Shown piece after piece: positions 1-6,955 of a stretch of DNA of 9,296 nucleotides. The stretch is from assembly GCA_017885175.1 (NCBI GenBank), contig JAFNGP010000073.1:3923-13218 (forward strand), in the 5' to 3' direction. The position numbers and the translations under genes were made by a program. This DNA comes from a bacterium. GTDB lineage: Bacteria; Krumholzibacteriota; Krumholzibacteriia; Krumholzibacteriales; Krumholzibacteriaceae. Position 1 is the stretch's first letter, and each line of letters begins with the position of its first letter. The notes under the pieces were generated by a model. It saw only the letters and a program-made list of their open reading frames with translations. It ran no database searches and was not told the origin of the DNA.

Positions 1-410
1 AGCGAAAGGAGAAGCTGGAAGGGGATCGAATCCCTGCCCGGAACCTTCTCGGCGACCATCATTCCGGAGAAGGGAACGCCCGCCTTCGCCGCGATGCGCG
101 CGAATTCGCGAAAGGCGGCGGCGAGCGCCTGTGGGTCGTTCGGCACGAATTTAATGCCGCCGAATTCCGTCCGGTGCGGCATTCCCGGGGATATGAGCTT
201 GCAGACGACTTCGCCGCCGGGCATGTCCGCCGTGTCCAGAGCGTCGATTTCCTTTTCGTCCGCGACGAAGCGGGTGCGCGGAACGCGAAAGCCGGCGAGG
301 CCGAGAATTTCGTAGATCTCATGCTCGTGAAGGGAGCTTCTCTTCTCGTCGAGCGCACTGAGCAGCTTCGCGCGGATTCTGTCCATGTTCGAATCGAGCG
401 CCGGATTCAT
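1..410 (-). CDS. Acyl-CoA synthetase (NDP-forming), ATP-grasp subunit/domain, 5' part only
   Basis: This reading frame is open from an ATG at 410 to the window edge, giving 136 codons of the N-terminus; the rest lies outside. A GGAGG sits 4 bases before the ATG and supports this start. The protein begins with a helix containing HEHEIYEILGLAGFRVPRTR (about residues 32-51), which matches the opening of the ATP-grasp_5 domain, where family members read 'EyEak.iL..yGipvp'. At about residues 73-91 it has a CKLISPGMPHRTEFGGIKFV stretch, corresponding to the family pattern 'lKi.SpdipHKtdvGGV'. Near residues 116-125 GMMVAEKVPG matches the next family strand. The family couples acyl-CoA hydrolysis to ADP or GDP phosphorylation, or runs in reverse as acetate-CoA ligase (ADP-forming). 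Because the ATP-grasp part is N-terminal, a free beta subunit or a beta-first fusion is likelier than the usual alpha-beta order. Substrate cannot be told. It is divergent from the ChaN-like gene. Confidence 0.87.
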   Translation of the reverse strand, partial: MNPALDSNMDRIRAKLLSALDEKRSSLHEHEIYEILGLAGFRVPRTRFVADEKEIDALDTADMPGGEVVCKLISPGMPHRTEFGGIKFVPNDPQALAAAFREFARIAAKAGVPFSGMMVAEKVPGRDSIPFQLLLS

Positions 411-474
411 CGAGCCTCCATTCCTGGTTTCATGACGGTTCGACGTCAAAGCGGGTGCGGACAGGTACAACTCA

Positions 475-483
475 TGCTATAGA
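475..483 (+). promoter_or_regulatory. Possible extended -10 promoter element for the ChaN-like gene
   Basis: TGCTATAGA contains the TGn extension and a TATAGA hexamer (4 of 6 matches to TATAAT). It lies in the divergent gap 411-548, about 65 bases ahead of the ATG at 549. No convincing -35 box is found 16-18 bases upstream. The rest of this gap holds no gene that I can see. Inference only. Confidence 0.2.
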
Positions 484-548
484 CTAGGGGAACGGGGCCT
501 TGTTGTCGACGGAAATCATCCGCGCGGGCCGCCGCGCACGGGGGAACA

Positions 549-2135
549 ATGGCCGTCTCGAAAGCGATCGAGGAGGAAATCGGCGCGAACCGCCGGGTCA
601 TCGCCCGTCTCAAGCGGGAGATATTCGGCGTCGACAAGACGCACAAGTCCCGCTATATCAAAGAATTTCTTTCGGAATTCCGGGATTTCAGGTCGATTGT
701 CCCCGCGGACACGGTGATCGAGGAGGCCTCCCGCCGCGACATCGTCTATTTCGGCGACTACCATCCCCTCGAGGCGAGCCAGGATTGGGTGCTCCGTCTC
801 ATGAAGGAGCTCTCCGCGCGTGGGCGCAAGGTCGTGCTCGCCCTCGAGATGCTCCACGTCCATCAGCAGGATTCTCTCGACCGGTGGATGAAAGGGACGA
901 TCGGCGAGGCGCAGTTTCTCGAGGCGATCGATTACCGTTCGGAATGGGGCTTCGACTGGCGGAGCTACCGCCGCATCTTCGAGCTCGCGAAGGATCCGTT
1001 TATCCCGATCTTCGGCATCGATTCCGAGCACCGCGATCATCTCAAGTACATCCGCAGGCGAGACCGGCTCGCCGCGCGAAGGATCGGTACCATTCGAAAG
1101 TTCTTTCCGGAGCACCTCATCCTCGTCGTCATCGGAGAATCGCACCTCGCCTCAAACCATCTTCCGGCGGAGGTGCGCGCGGAGCTCGGCGGGCGCGGCC
1201 GCGAGATCGTCATCGTGCAGAACATCGACGAGATCTACTGGCGGCTCCTGAGGAGGGGCCGCGAGAACGCCGAAGCGGTGAAGATCGACACAAGCCGGTA
1301 TTGCGTCTTCACCGCCTTCCCGATGCACAAATACCAGGCGTACCGGGATATCATCGACGTATGGACGGAGGACGAAGAAGTCGACGAAGCGACGCCGTTC
1401 CTCCACGAGACGATCGAGGAGATCTACGCGTTCCTCGCGAAGAAGGGCAGAAGGCCGTTGATCGCGCTCGCGAACGGGCGCCGGGAGACGATCGAAGCGG
1501 TTTTGCCCGAGGTGCAGGGCCGCGCCACGTACCATGCGCTCTCCGCGTACATGCGATCGCGAAAGATAGGGCCGAGAGAGATCACGGCGATCCTGGAGAA
1601 TCTGAAGATCGACGGGATGCGCTACGTGTCCTCGATAAACGCGCTTCTTGTCGTAAAGAACGATCCGTCGCGAATGGTCCGCGAGGCCGCCCGGTTCGTC
1701 CTGCACCTCATGCGGGGCGAGATCATGGAGCGGCGCGGGAAGCGGCTTTCGGCCGAGGACGAATTCTACGGCACGATCGTCGAGGAAGCGCTCGTGTGCC
1801 TCGCCGCCAAGATCGTCAATCCGTCCATGAACTGCGTCGGGGACGACGCTCTTCCCGGCTCGCTCGACGTCCGGGGAGCGAGGCGAATTACCATAAACGG
1901 CAAAGGGGTTTCGGGTCTCGGTCCGAAGAAACGCCTCCTCATCGCGAGGGCGCTTGGAGCCCGTCTCGGCGAGGGGCTCCATCTGTCCCACCATCAAGGC
2001 CGCGTTACGAGGGAGAGGATCGCGGAGCTCTTGGCCACCCGCCTCGACAGGCCGGGCGCCGCCCGGGCGCTGTACCTCAGGCTCGTCGGGAATACGCGCG
2101 TTCTCGGGTGCGCGGCGCGGCCTCCCGAAAAATAG
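549..2135 (+). CDS. ChaN-like haem-binding (Tiki superfamily) domain protein with long C-terminal extension
   Basis: The protein has 528 residues. Residues about 55-235 resemble the ChaN/PF04187 haem-binding uptake family, which shares a fold with Tiki, TraB and EreA proteins. Visible landmarks are IVYFGDYHP (65-73, equivalent to the GExH motif, here with D instead of E), ALEMLHVHQQDSLD (98-111), the FLEAIDYRSEWGFDW block (123-137), FGIDSEHRD (155-163) and IGESHLASNHLP (195-206). H72, H199 and H204 are candidate metal or haem ligands. ChaN of Campylobacter is a haem-binding lipoprotein; this protein has no signal peptide or lipobox and starts with a charged helix, so it looks cytoplasmic. Residues about 240-528 are mostly charged, probably helical, and I do not recognise a family. 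The ATG at 549 is preceded by GGGG about 4 bases away. It could be a hydrolase or esterase rather than a haem carrier. Domain call fairly firm, function uncertain. Confidence 0.8.
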   Translation: MAVSKAIEEEIGANRRVIARLKREIFGVDKTHKSRYIKEFLSEFRDFRSIVPADTVIEEASRRDIVYFGDYHPLEASQDWVLRLMKELSARGRKVVLALEMLHVHQQDSLDRWMKGTIGEAQFLEAIDYRSEWGFDWRSYRRIFELAKDPFIPIFGIDSEHRDHLKYIRRRDRLAARRIGTIRKFFPEHLILVVIGESHLASNHLPAEVRAELGGRGREIVIVQNIDEIYWRLLRRGRENAEAVKIDTSRYCVFTAFPMHKYQAYRDIIDVWTEDEEVDEATPFLHETIEEIYAFLAKKGRRPLIALANGRRETIEAVLPEVQGRATYHALSAYMRSRKIGPREITAILENLKIDGMRYVSSINALLVVKNDPSRMVREAARFVLHLMRGEIMERRGKRLSAEDEFYGTIVEEALVCLAAKIVNPSMNCVGDDALPGSLDVRGARRITINGKGVSGLGPKKRLLIARALGARLGEGLHLSHHQGRVTRERIAELLATRLDRPGAARALYLRLVGNTRVLGCAARPPEK

Positions 2136-2160
2136 TGTCCCCGATCCCGCCGACCCTTCG

Positions 2161-2178
2161 TTTTTATTTGAATTTTTC
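2161..2178 (+). promoter_or_regulatory. AT-rich tract, possible promoter region of the downstream operon
   Basis: The tract TTTTTATTTGAATTTTTC stands out against GC-rich surroundings in the 112-bp gap between the ChaN-like gene and the next start. TTGAAT (2168-2173) could act as a -35 box, but the hexamer 17 bases later, CACACT at 2191, is a poor -10. No hairpin precedes the T-run, so an intrinsic terminator for the upstream gene is not supported. An UP element or the regulatory region of the operon beginning at 2248 is the likelier reading. Confidence 0.25.
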
Positions 2179-2247
2179 CCGGCCAAGCTTCACACTCTGC
2201 GGAAATTCGCGGAGCTCCGTCCGGCGTTCTGCCGAAAGGGGATGACG

Positions 2248-2607
2248 ATGGAGGATGCCCGGGATCTCGTCAATCAGACCGTGCTCGTCAAGCTCGTGAG
2301 CAACGAGGGTCTCGCGTTCACCGGAATTCCGGAGGACGGGCCGTTTTTCTGCAAGGTTACGGCGGTGGACGAGATAGGCGTCTGGGTGGAGAACAGGAAA
2401 TTCGCCACGGTGGAGATCAGAGACGGCACGGGGCGCTACATTCCGAAACGCAAGCAGAAGCTCGAACGGCATGAGGTGGATCTCCTCATCCCGTGGCGCA
2501 TCGTGCATACGTTGATACGGTTCAGGAAAGAGGACGCCGCTAAGGCGGCCGCGGACGTGCTCGGCGCCGACGCAAAACCGGGGAGCTGCATAGGATTCGT
2601 GAAGTAA
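2248..2607 (+). CDS. Small conserved-looking beta-rich protein, possibly Sm/LSm-like
   Basis: The protein has 119 residues and no signal peptide or membrane segment, so it is probably cytoplasmic. The start chosen is the ATG at 2248 because AAGGGG ends 6 bases before it; an ATG at 2242 would add two residues but would abut the ribosome-binding sequence. Residues about 8-52 alternate hydrophobic and polar positions (NQTVLVKLVSNEGLAFTGI, then KVTAVDEIGVWVEN), as in the first strands of an Sm-type small beta-barrel. A basic KRKQK segment follows, then HEVDLLIPWRIVHTLIRF (about 74-91), which resembles the closing '..fIPw..I..i' strands of such barrels. The C-terminal tail is alanine-rich and helical. 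I do not recognise a named family; the LSm-like idea is fold-level inference. It lies 68 bp ahead of the K+ channel gene on the same strand and is probably co-transcribed with it. Confidence 0.72.
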   Translation: MEDARDLVNQTVLVKLVSNEGLAFTGIPEDGPFFCKVTAVDEIGVWVENRKFATVEIRDGTGRYIPKRKQKLERHEVDLLIPWRIVHTLIRFRKEDAAKAAADVLGADAKPGSCIGFVK

Positions 2608-2675
2608 GGGATATCGGGCTCGCGCTGCAGGACGCGCAGGGGGCGTTCCAGTCGAAGCGCGCATTCAAGCGCAGG

Positions 2676-4025
2676 ATGGCGGAGCATTTTCAAAAACTGA
2701 ATCCCGCCCTGATCATCATCTACAGCTATCTGATCGTCGATCTGCTCGGCACGCTGCTTCTCTCCCTTCCCGTTTCCTCGAAAGGTCCGGGCGTCCCGCT
2801 CATCGACGCTCTTTTCACGGCCACCTCGGCCCTGTGCGTCACGGGGCTCACCACGGTCGACGTCGGCACGGCATACACGCTGTTCGGGCAATCGGTCATC
2901 ATGGCGCTCATGGAAATCGGCGGGCTCGGCGTCATGACCTTTTCCGTGGTCTTCTTCCTTTTCCTCGGAAGAGGCTTCAGCACGCGGGGGCGCTGGATCA
3001 TCACCGAGTCCTTCGCGGCGACGCCGCACCGGCACATGAAGAATCTTCTCAGAGTGATCTTCCTGTTCACCTTCCTGATCCAGGTCATCGGCGCGCTGCT
3101 CCTGTTCATCCAATGGCGGGGGGAGATGTCGGTCTCCTCGGCGATCTACGCCGGGTTTTTCCACTCCATATCCGCGTTCTGCAACGCGGGGATCAGCCTT
3201 TTTCCGACGAGCTTCGTGAATTACAAGGGGAGCATCCTCCTCAACGCGACGATCTGCTCGCTCATCGTGCTCGGAGGCATCGGTTTTCCGGTCATCTACG
3301 AATTGTTCAATCGCGTGCGGAACTTCCGGGCGCGCAAGCGCGTCGCGGTATCCCTCCACACCAGGATCGTGCTGACCACGACGCTTGTCCTCATCGTCGC
3401 GGGCGCCCTTCTCGTATTCATCCTCGAGCGGGATAACCAGATCGCCCGGCTCACCGTCAAGGAGCAGATTCTCGCGTCCCTCTTCCAGTCGATCACCGCG
3501 CGCACGGCGGGCTTCAACACGCTCGACATCGGTTCCCTCGCCGTCGCGACTCTTTTCATTCTCATCATCCTCATGTTCGTGGGAGCGAGCCCCGGCTCCT
3601 GCGGCGGCGGCATAAAGACGACGTCGCTGGCCGTTCTCGTCGCCATTCTCAACGACCGGATCAGGGGGCGGCATTCGGCGAGCCTCTTCAGGCGGACGAT
3701 TCCGGAGGAAACCGTCTCGAAAGCGCTTTCGATCTTCATCCTTGCCGTCATCGTCCTCACCGCCGGACTCATCGTCCTCCTCGTCACGCAGCCCAACCCG
3801 CCGCGGGAAGACTTTCTCACGTATCTGTTCGAGGCGGTTTCCGCGTTCGGCACGGTCGGACTGTCGATGGGAATCACGTCCTCGCTCACCGTCATCGGGA
3901 AGATCGTCATCATCATGATCATGCTTCTCGGGAGGGTGGGTCTCCTGACCGTCGCGTACGTCGTCACGAGCAGGCGCGTCGCCGCGTCCTACCGGTACGC
4001 CGAAGAAAAGGTTATGATCGGATAA
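2676..4025 (+). CDS. ktrB: Ktr/Trk potassium uptake channel subunit (KtrB/TrkH family)
   Basis: This is the membrane-embedded, K+-translocating subunit of a Ktr/Trk uptake system. Its 449 residues fit the shorter KtrB type rather than TrkH. All four pore repeats are visible, each with the filter glycine: VTGLT (55-59, G57), NAGIS (170-174, G172), TAGFN (277-281, G279) and TVGLS (393-397, G395). Four glycines are the known mark of K+ selectivity. The intramembrane gate loop of repeat 3 is seen as GASPGSCGGGIKTTS (303-317), and the last-repeat arginine as GRVG (R420 in LLGRVGLLT). About eight membrane helices plus four pore helices are expected. The ATG at 2676 is the only canonical start that keeps the first helix, but it has no well-spaced Shine-Dalgarno (see findings). 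The next gene encodes its cytosolic partner, 33 bp downstream. Na+ or proton coupling cannot be read from the sequence. Confidence 0.95.
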   Translation: MAEHFQKLNPALIIIYSYLIVDLLGTLLLSLPVSSKGPGVPLIDALFTATSALCVTGLTTVDVGTAYTLFGQSVIMALMEIGGLGVMTFSVVFFLFLGRGFSTRGRWIITESFAATPHRHMKNLLRVIFLFTFLIQVIGALLLFIQWRGEMSVSSAIYAGFFHSISAFCNAGISLFPTSFVNYKGSILLNATICSLIVLGGIGFPVIYELFNRVRNFRARKRVAVSLHTRIVLTTTLVLIVAGALLVFILERDNQIARLTVKEQILASLFQSITARTAGFNTLDIGSLAVATLFILIILMFVGASPGSCGGGIKTTSLAVLVAILNDRIRGRHSASLFRRTIPEETVSKALSIFILAVIVLTAGLIVLLVTQPNPPREDFLTYLFEAVSAFGTVGLSMGITSSLTVIGKIVIIMIMLLGRVGLLTVAYVVTSRRVAASYRYAEEKVMIG

Positions 4026-4058
4026 TTCGCCAGGGGCCGAAAGGAAAGGGAAGGAGTC

Positions 4059-4727
4059 ATGAGCAAGAAATACGCGACGATCGGGCTCGGCAACTTCGGG
4101 TTCAACGTCACGAAAACGCTTTTCGAAGAAGGACACGACGTGGTGGCGGTCGACCTCGACGAGGACGCCACGCAGCGCGTCCAGCCGTATTGCACCCAGG
4201 CGATCGTCGCCGACGCGACGCAGAAGGAGACGATCCGCGGGCTCGGACTCGAGGAGATGGACGCGGTCGTCGTGAGCATGGGGGGCAACGAAAGCGCGGC
4301 GACCCTCATCACGCTCTATCTCAAGGAATTCGGCGTGAAACGGATCGTCGTCAAGGCGTCGAACGAGGATCACGGGAAGATACTGAGCAAGGTCGGCGCG
4401 TCCGACGTCATCTTTCCCGAAAAGGACATGGCGATCAAGGTCGCGCGCAGCCTTTCGACGCCCGACGTTCTCGATTACATACCGATGTCGGGGGATTATC
4501 TCATAGCCGAGATCGCCCCGCTCGACGCGTTCGTCGGGAAATCGCTGGCCGAGCTGCAGCTTCGCTCCCGGTACGGGATCACGGTGATCGGAATCAAGGA
4601 GCTCGTCCCCGAGAACTTCATTCTCGTCCCGCCGGCGAGCTTCGTCATCAAACACAGCGATATCCTGATCGTGATCGGCAAACGCGTCGACATCCAGAAA
4701 ATCAAGACGCTCAAGGAAAAACGGTAG
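4059..4727 (+). CDS. ktrA: Ktr/Trk potassium uptake regulatory subunit (KtrA/TrkA, RCK domains)
   Basis: This is the cytosolic gating subunit; in this family an octameric ring binds nucleotide and controls the KtrB pore. Its 222 residues contain one RCK_N domain (about 1-120) and one RCK_C domain (about 140-220), the KtrA size rather than the double-length TrkA. The Rossmann loop is GLGNFG (9-14). The acidic end of strand 2 is VDLDED (31-36), where an acidic residue normally holds the ribose, and ADAT follows at 51-54. RCK_C contains the SLAELQLRSRYGITVIGI block (162-179), typical of TrkA_C domains, which in other species bind ligands such as c-di-AMP; binding here is not shown. A purine-rich tract with AAGGAG (4051-4056) precedes the ATG. 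Its position just after ktrB makes the pair complete. Confidence 0.95.
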   Translation: MSKKYATIGLGNFGFNVTKTLFEEGHDVVAVDLDEDATQRVQPYCTQAIVADATQKETIRGLGLEEMDAVVVSMGGNESAATLITLYLKEFGVKRIVVKASNEDHGKILSKVGASDVIFPEKDMAIKVARSLSTPDVLDYIPMSGDYLIAEIAPLDAFVGKSLAELQLRSRYGITVIGIKELVPENFILVPPASFVIKHSDILIVIGKRVDIQKIKTLKEKR

Positions 4728-4751
4728 CGCGCTCGCGCCGGGCGGGGCGGG

Positions 4752-4757
4752 AAGGAG
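4752..4757 (+). promoter_or_regulatory. Ribosome-binding site of the outer-membrane protein gene
   Basis: AAGGAG lies six bases before the ATG at 4764. It fixes the start so that the encoded protein begins with a complete signal peptide. Confidence 0.75.
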
Positions 4758-4763
4758 ATCGGC

Positions 4764-5555
4764 ATGAAACGGTTTACGGGAGCGGCGGCTCTTCTCGCGT
4801 TCGTTCCTCTTTTCGCGGCCCACGACGCCTCGGCGGGGATCGGCGCGCGGCTGAGCGGAGCCTTGAGCTACGTTTCCTACGGCGACTTCAACGACGCGGC
4901 GGATTACGCGAACCGTGAAGGGATCTGGGCCTCGGGCGCCACGGGAGAGGTCGGCTCGATCCATTGGATTCCCGAATTCGGCGGGGAGGTCGTCGTTCCC
5001 GTCATTCCCCTTCTGAGCGTCGGCGTGGGAGGCGGAATCGTTTTCGGCAAATCCAGCTACGTTCTGCAAACCGGCCTCGGCTCCTATTCGTACGAGCATA
5101 CGATGAAAGCCTATCCCGTGACGGCGACCGCGTACGTGGACCTTCCGATGCTGCCGTTCGCGAGCCCGTATGTCTACCTCGGGGGGGGCGCCTATCGCGC
5201 GAAGCTGACGTTCGAGGAAAGCACGAGCGGCGGGGCTTCGACGGAGGAAGCGAGCGCGGAGCTCCAGAAATGGGGATTCGGTCTCCACGGGGGAGCGGGG
5301 CTTTCCTTCGATATTATCCCCACGGTGCGGTTCGAGCTCGGCCTGAAGTGGCGCCGGGCTATCGTGAAGGGATTCGAGGGAACCCGCCGGAATCCGGACG
5401 GGAGCGCGACGGATGTCTTTCTCGCTTCCTATACGGACGCGGACGGCAACGTGAATTTCGCGCCCGAGTCGAAAGCCGACAAGGATGTTTTCGGCGAAGG
5501 TTCGGTCGATCTGAGCGGTTTCGCGTTCATGCTCGGCCTCGCCGTTTCTTTCTAG
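4764..5555 (+). CDS. Outer-membrane beta-barrel protein with signal peptide
   Basis: The protein has 263 residues. Residues 1-24 form a Sec signal peptide: MKR, a hydrophobic stretch (AAALLAFVPLFAA) and a likely signal peptidase I site after DASA. The mature part is rich in G, S, Y and alternating hydrophobic residues, with strand-like segments such as the VVPVIPLLSVGVGGGIVFG region (about 73-91), AYVDLPMLPFASPYVYLGGGAY (about 123-144) and VRFELGLKWRRAIV (about 189-202). It ends in FAFMLGLAVSF, with the terminal phenylalanine typical of BAM-recognised barrels. About 8 strands fit this length. It is probably an OmpW/OmpA-beta-barrel-like small porin or structural barrel, but I cannot assign a specific family or substrate. 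It sits 36 bp after ktrA and 9 bp before the MFS gene, so co-expression with the transporters is likely. Confidence 0.85.
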   Translation: MKRFTGAAALLAFVPLFAAHDASAGIGARLSGALSYVSYGDFNDAADYANREGIWASGATGEVGSIHWIPEFGGEVVVPVIPLLSVGVGGGIVFGKSSYVLQTGLGSYSYEHTMKAYPVTATAYVDLPMLPFASPYVYLGGGAYRAKLTFEESTSGGASTEEASAELQKWGFGLHGGAGLSFDIIPTVRFELGLKWRRAIVKGFEGTRRNPDGSATDVFLASYTDADGNVNFAPESKADKDVFGEGSVDLSGFAFMLGLAVSF

Positions 5556-5564
5556 AGGAGCCGT

Positions 5565-6953
5565 ATGGACCTGAGACGATTTCCGCGGACCTTCTGGGCG
5601 GCCAATACGATCGAGCTCTTCGAACGGGTCGCGTATTACGGGATGAACATCATCCTCGCGATCTATCTCGCGAGGCGCGTCGGGTTCGACACCGCGTCCG
5701 CGGTGACCGTAACGGGATTCTTCATTTCGTCGCTCTACCTCCTGCCGATCCCCGCGGGCGCTATCTCGGACAAGATAGGTTTCCGCAAGGGACTCCTCAT
5801 CGCCTTTTCGCTTCTCGCCCTCGGGTACGGGGCGCTCGGGGCGTTTCCCGCGAAAGGGACGGTCATCTTCTCGCTCGCCCTCATCGCCGTCGGCGGGGCG
5901 TTCGTGAAGCCGGTGATCTCGGGCACGATCAAGAAGACCTCGCCGGGGGACCTTTCCAAGATAGGATTCTCCATCTTCTACATGGTCGTCAACGTCGGCG
6001 GATTCACGGGCAAGATCGTCGCCAAGGCGCTCAGGCAGGATCTCGGCGGCTGGCTCTCGCAGTCGAACTACGCGGCGTTGCAGGACTGGGTTCGTCTGCA
6101 CGTGCCTCCCTTCGCCGTGACCGGGGAGATCGCCTCGCGGGCCGCGGCGCAGAATCCGCCGATGTCCCCCGAATCCTTCGTGGAGATGCTGAAATGGCAG
6201 GGATTCGGGATGCAGGTCATCTGTTTCTTCTCGATGGCGGTCGCGAGCGTCGCGCTCCTGCTAGCCGCGTTCGTGTACCGGGAGCCCGACCGGTCCGGCG
6301 AGCCGGTTCGCTCGACGAAGCAGACCTTCGCCGATATGTTCCGTCTGCTCCTGGACGTAAAGTTCATGGCGTTCATCCTGATCTTCGCCGGGTTCGACCT
6401 GATGTTCTGGCAGCTCTACCTCTCCGTGCCGCTGTACATCGTCCGGCATATCTCGGAGCGCGCGCCGATGGAGTGGATCGTCGCCATCAATCCGGGGATG
6501 ATCATCCTCTTCCAGATGCCGGTGGCGTGGGCGGTGCGGAAGATGAAGCCGATCGGCGCCATGGCGCTCGGCATGGGAATTTCGACGTTCGCCATGATCC
6601 TGCTCGGTCTCATGCCGACCCTCGGGGGCGCGTGCCTCGCGATCGCGGTCTTCGCTCTTGGCGAGATGACCTTCGCTCCGCGGTTTCTCGATTATGTCTC
6701 GGGAATGGCGCCGAAGGGCAAGGTCGGTCTCTACCTCGGCTATTCATACCTGCGGAGCTTCATCGCGAACGCGGCGGGAGCGCGCCTGACCGGCGAGCTC
6801 GTCCAGAGGTACGTGCCCGAGACGGGCGTGCGGGAGCCGTATAAGATGTGGTTCACGTTCGCCGCGATCGGGGGCGTCGCGCTCGTCGCGCTCTTCGCGT
6901 ACAACCGGTTCGTCGCGAGCCGGGCCGTGGGGGAGGAGGGGACCTCCTCGTAA
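5565..6953 (+). CDS. MFS transporter of the POT/PTR2 (proton-coupled peptide transporter) type
   Basis: This inner-membrane protein has 462 residues and about 12 predicted helices. The POT family markers are present: ELFERVAYYG at 17-26 (the ExxER(F)xYYG proton-coupling motif in helix 1), the MFS motif A GAISDKIGFRK (65-75), KPVISG (115-120), the PTR2-like stretch LSKIGFSIFYMVVNVGG (130-146) and GEMTFAPR (366-373). The last carries a glutamate (E367) at the position expected for the helix-10 glutamate that binds the peptide N-terminus in characterised POTs. That alignment is by eye. A di- or tripeptide/proton symporter is the simplest reading, but bacterial POT homologues also carry other substrates. 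The ribosome-binding sequence AGAGGAG (5554-5560) overlaps the stop codon of the preceding gene, which points to translational coupling. The last codons form half of a hairpin ahead of the next gene. Confidence 0.88.
   Translation: MDLRRFPRTFWAANTIELFERVAYYGMNIILAIYLARRVGFDTASAVTVTGFFISSLYLLPIPAGAISDKIGFRKGLLIAFSLLALGYGALGAFPAKGTVIFSLALIAVGGAFVKPVISGTIKKTSPGDLSKIGFSIFYMVVNVGGFTGKIVAKALRQDLGGWLSQSNYAALQDWVRLHVPPFAVTGEIASRAAAQNPPMSPESFVEMLKWQGFGMQVICFFSMAVASVALLLAAFVYREPDRSGEPVRSTKQTFADMFRLLLDVKFMAFILIFAGFDLMFWQLYLSVPLYIVRHISERAPMEWIVAINPGMIILFQMPVAWAVRKMKPIGAMALGMGISTFAMILLGLMPTLGGACLAIAVFALGEMTFAPRFLDYVSGMAPKGKVGLYLGYSYLRSFIANAAGARLTGELVQRYVPETGVREPYKMWFTFAAIGGVALVALFAYNRFVASRAVGEEGTSS
6933..6949 (+). 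promoter_or_regulatory. Perfect 7-bp inverted repeat masking the Shine-Dalgarno of the SSS symporter
   Basis: GAGGAGG (6933-6939), a GGA loop, and CCTCCTC (6943-6949) form an uninterrupted GC-rich stem ending six bases before the ATG at 6956. The left arm is the only strong Shine-Dalgarno-like sequence before that start. The hairpin lies in the last codons of the MFS gene, so ribosomes finishing that gene would melt it. The structure is seen in the sequence; a role in translational coupling is inference. Confidence 0.5.
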
Positions 6954-6955
6954 TT

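Noticed and set aside
421..449. Minus-strand promoter for the acyl-CoA synthetase gene from TTGACG (449-444)
   Set aside because: No acceptable -10 hexamer occurs 15-19 bases downstream on that strand.
2104..2165. Intrinsic terminator after the ChaN-like gene
   Set aside because: TCGGG (2104-2108) can pair with CCCGA (2124-2128), but the stem lies inside the coding end and is more than 30 bases from the T-run at 2161-2165; no stem directly precedes that T-run.
500..2245. Long plus-strand frame overlapping the ChaN-like gene
   Set aside because: Arginine- and proline-rich translation without recognisable motifs; the frame starting at 549 carries the conserved ChaN-like motifs.
2436..6101. 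Open minus-strand frame of about 1220 codons
   Set aside because: It lies antisense to five well-supported plus-strand genes. Its translation is dominated by R, D, E, G and P with no domain pattern, the usual shadow of GC-rich coding sequence lacking stop codons in the opposite frame.
4964..6844. Long plus-strand frame across the barrel and MFS genes
   Set aside because: Arginine-rich out-of-frame translation spanning two real genes, with no motifs or plausible start.
6848..6955. N-terminal extension of the SSS symporter to an ATG at 6848
   Set aside because: The extra residues are R/G-rich, fully overlap the MFS C-terminus, and precede the normal SSS start in helix 0/1.
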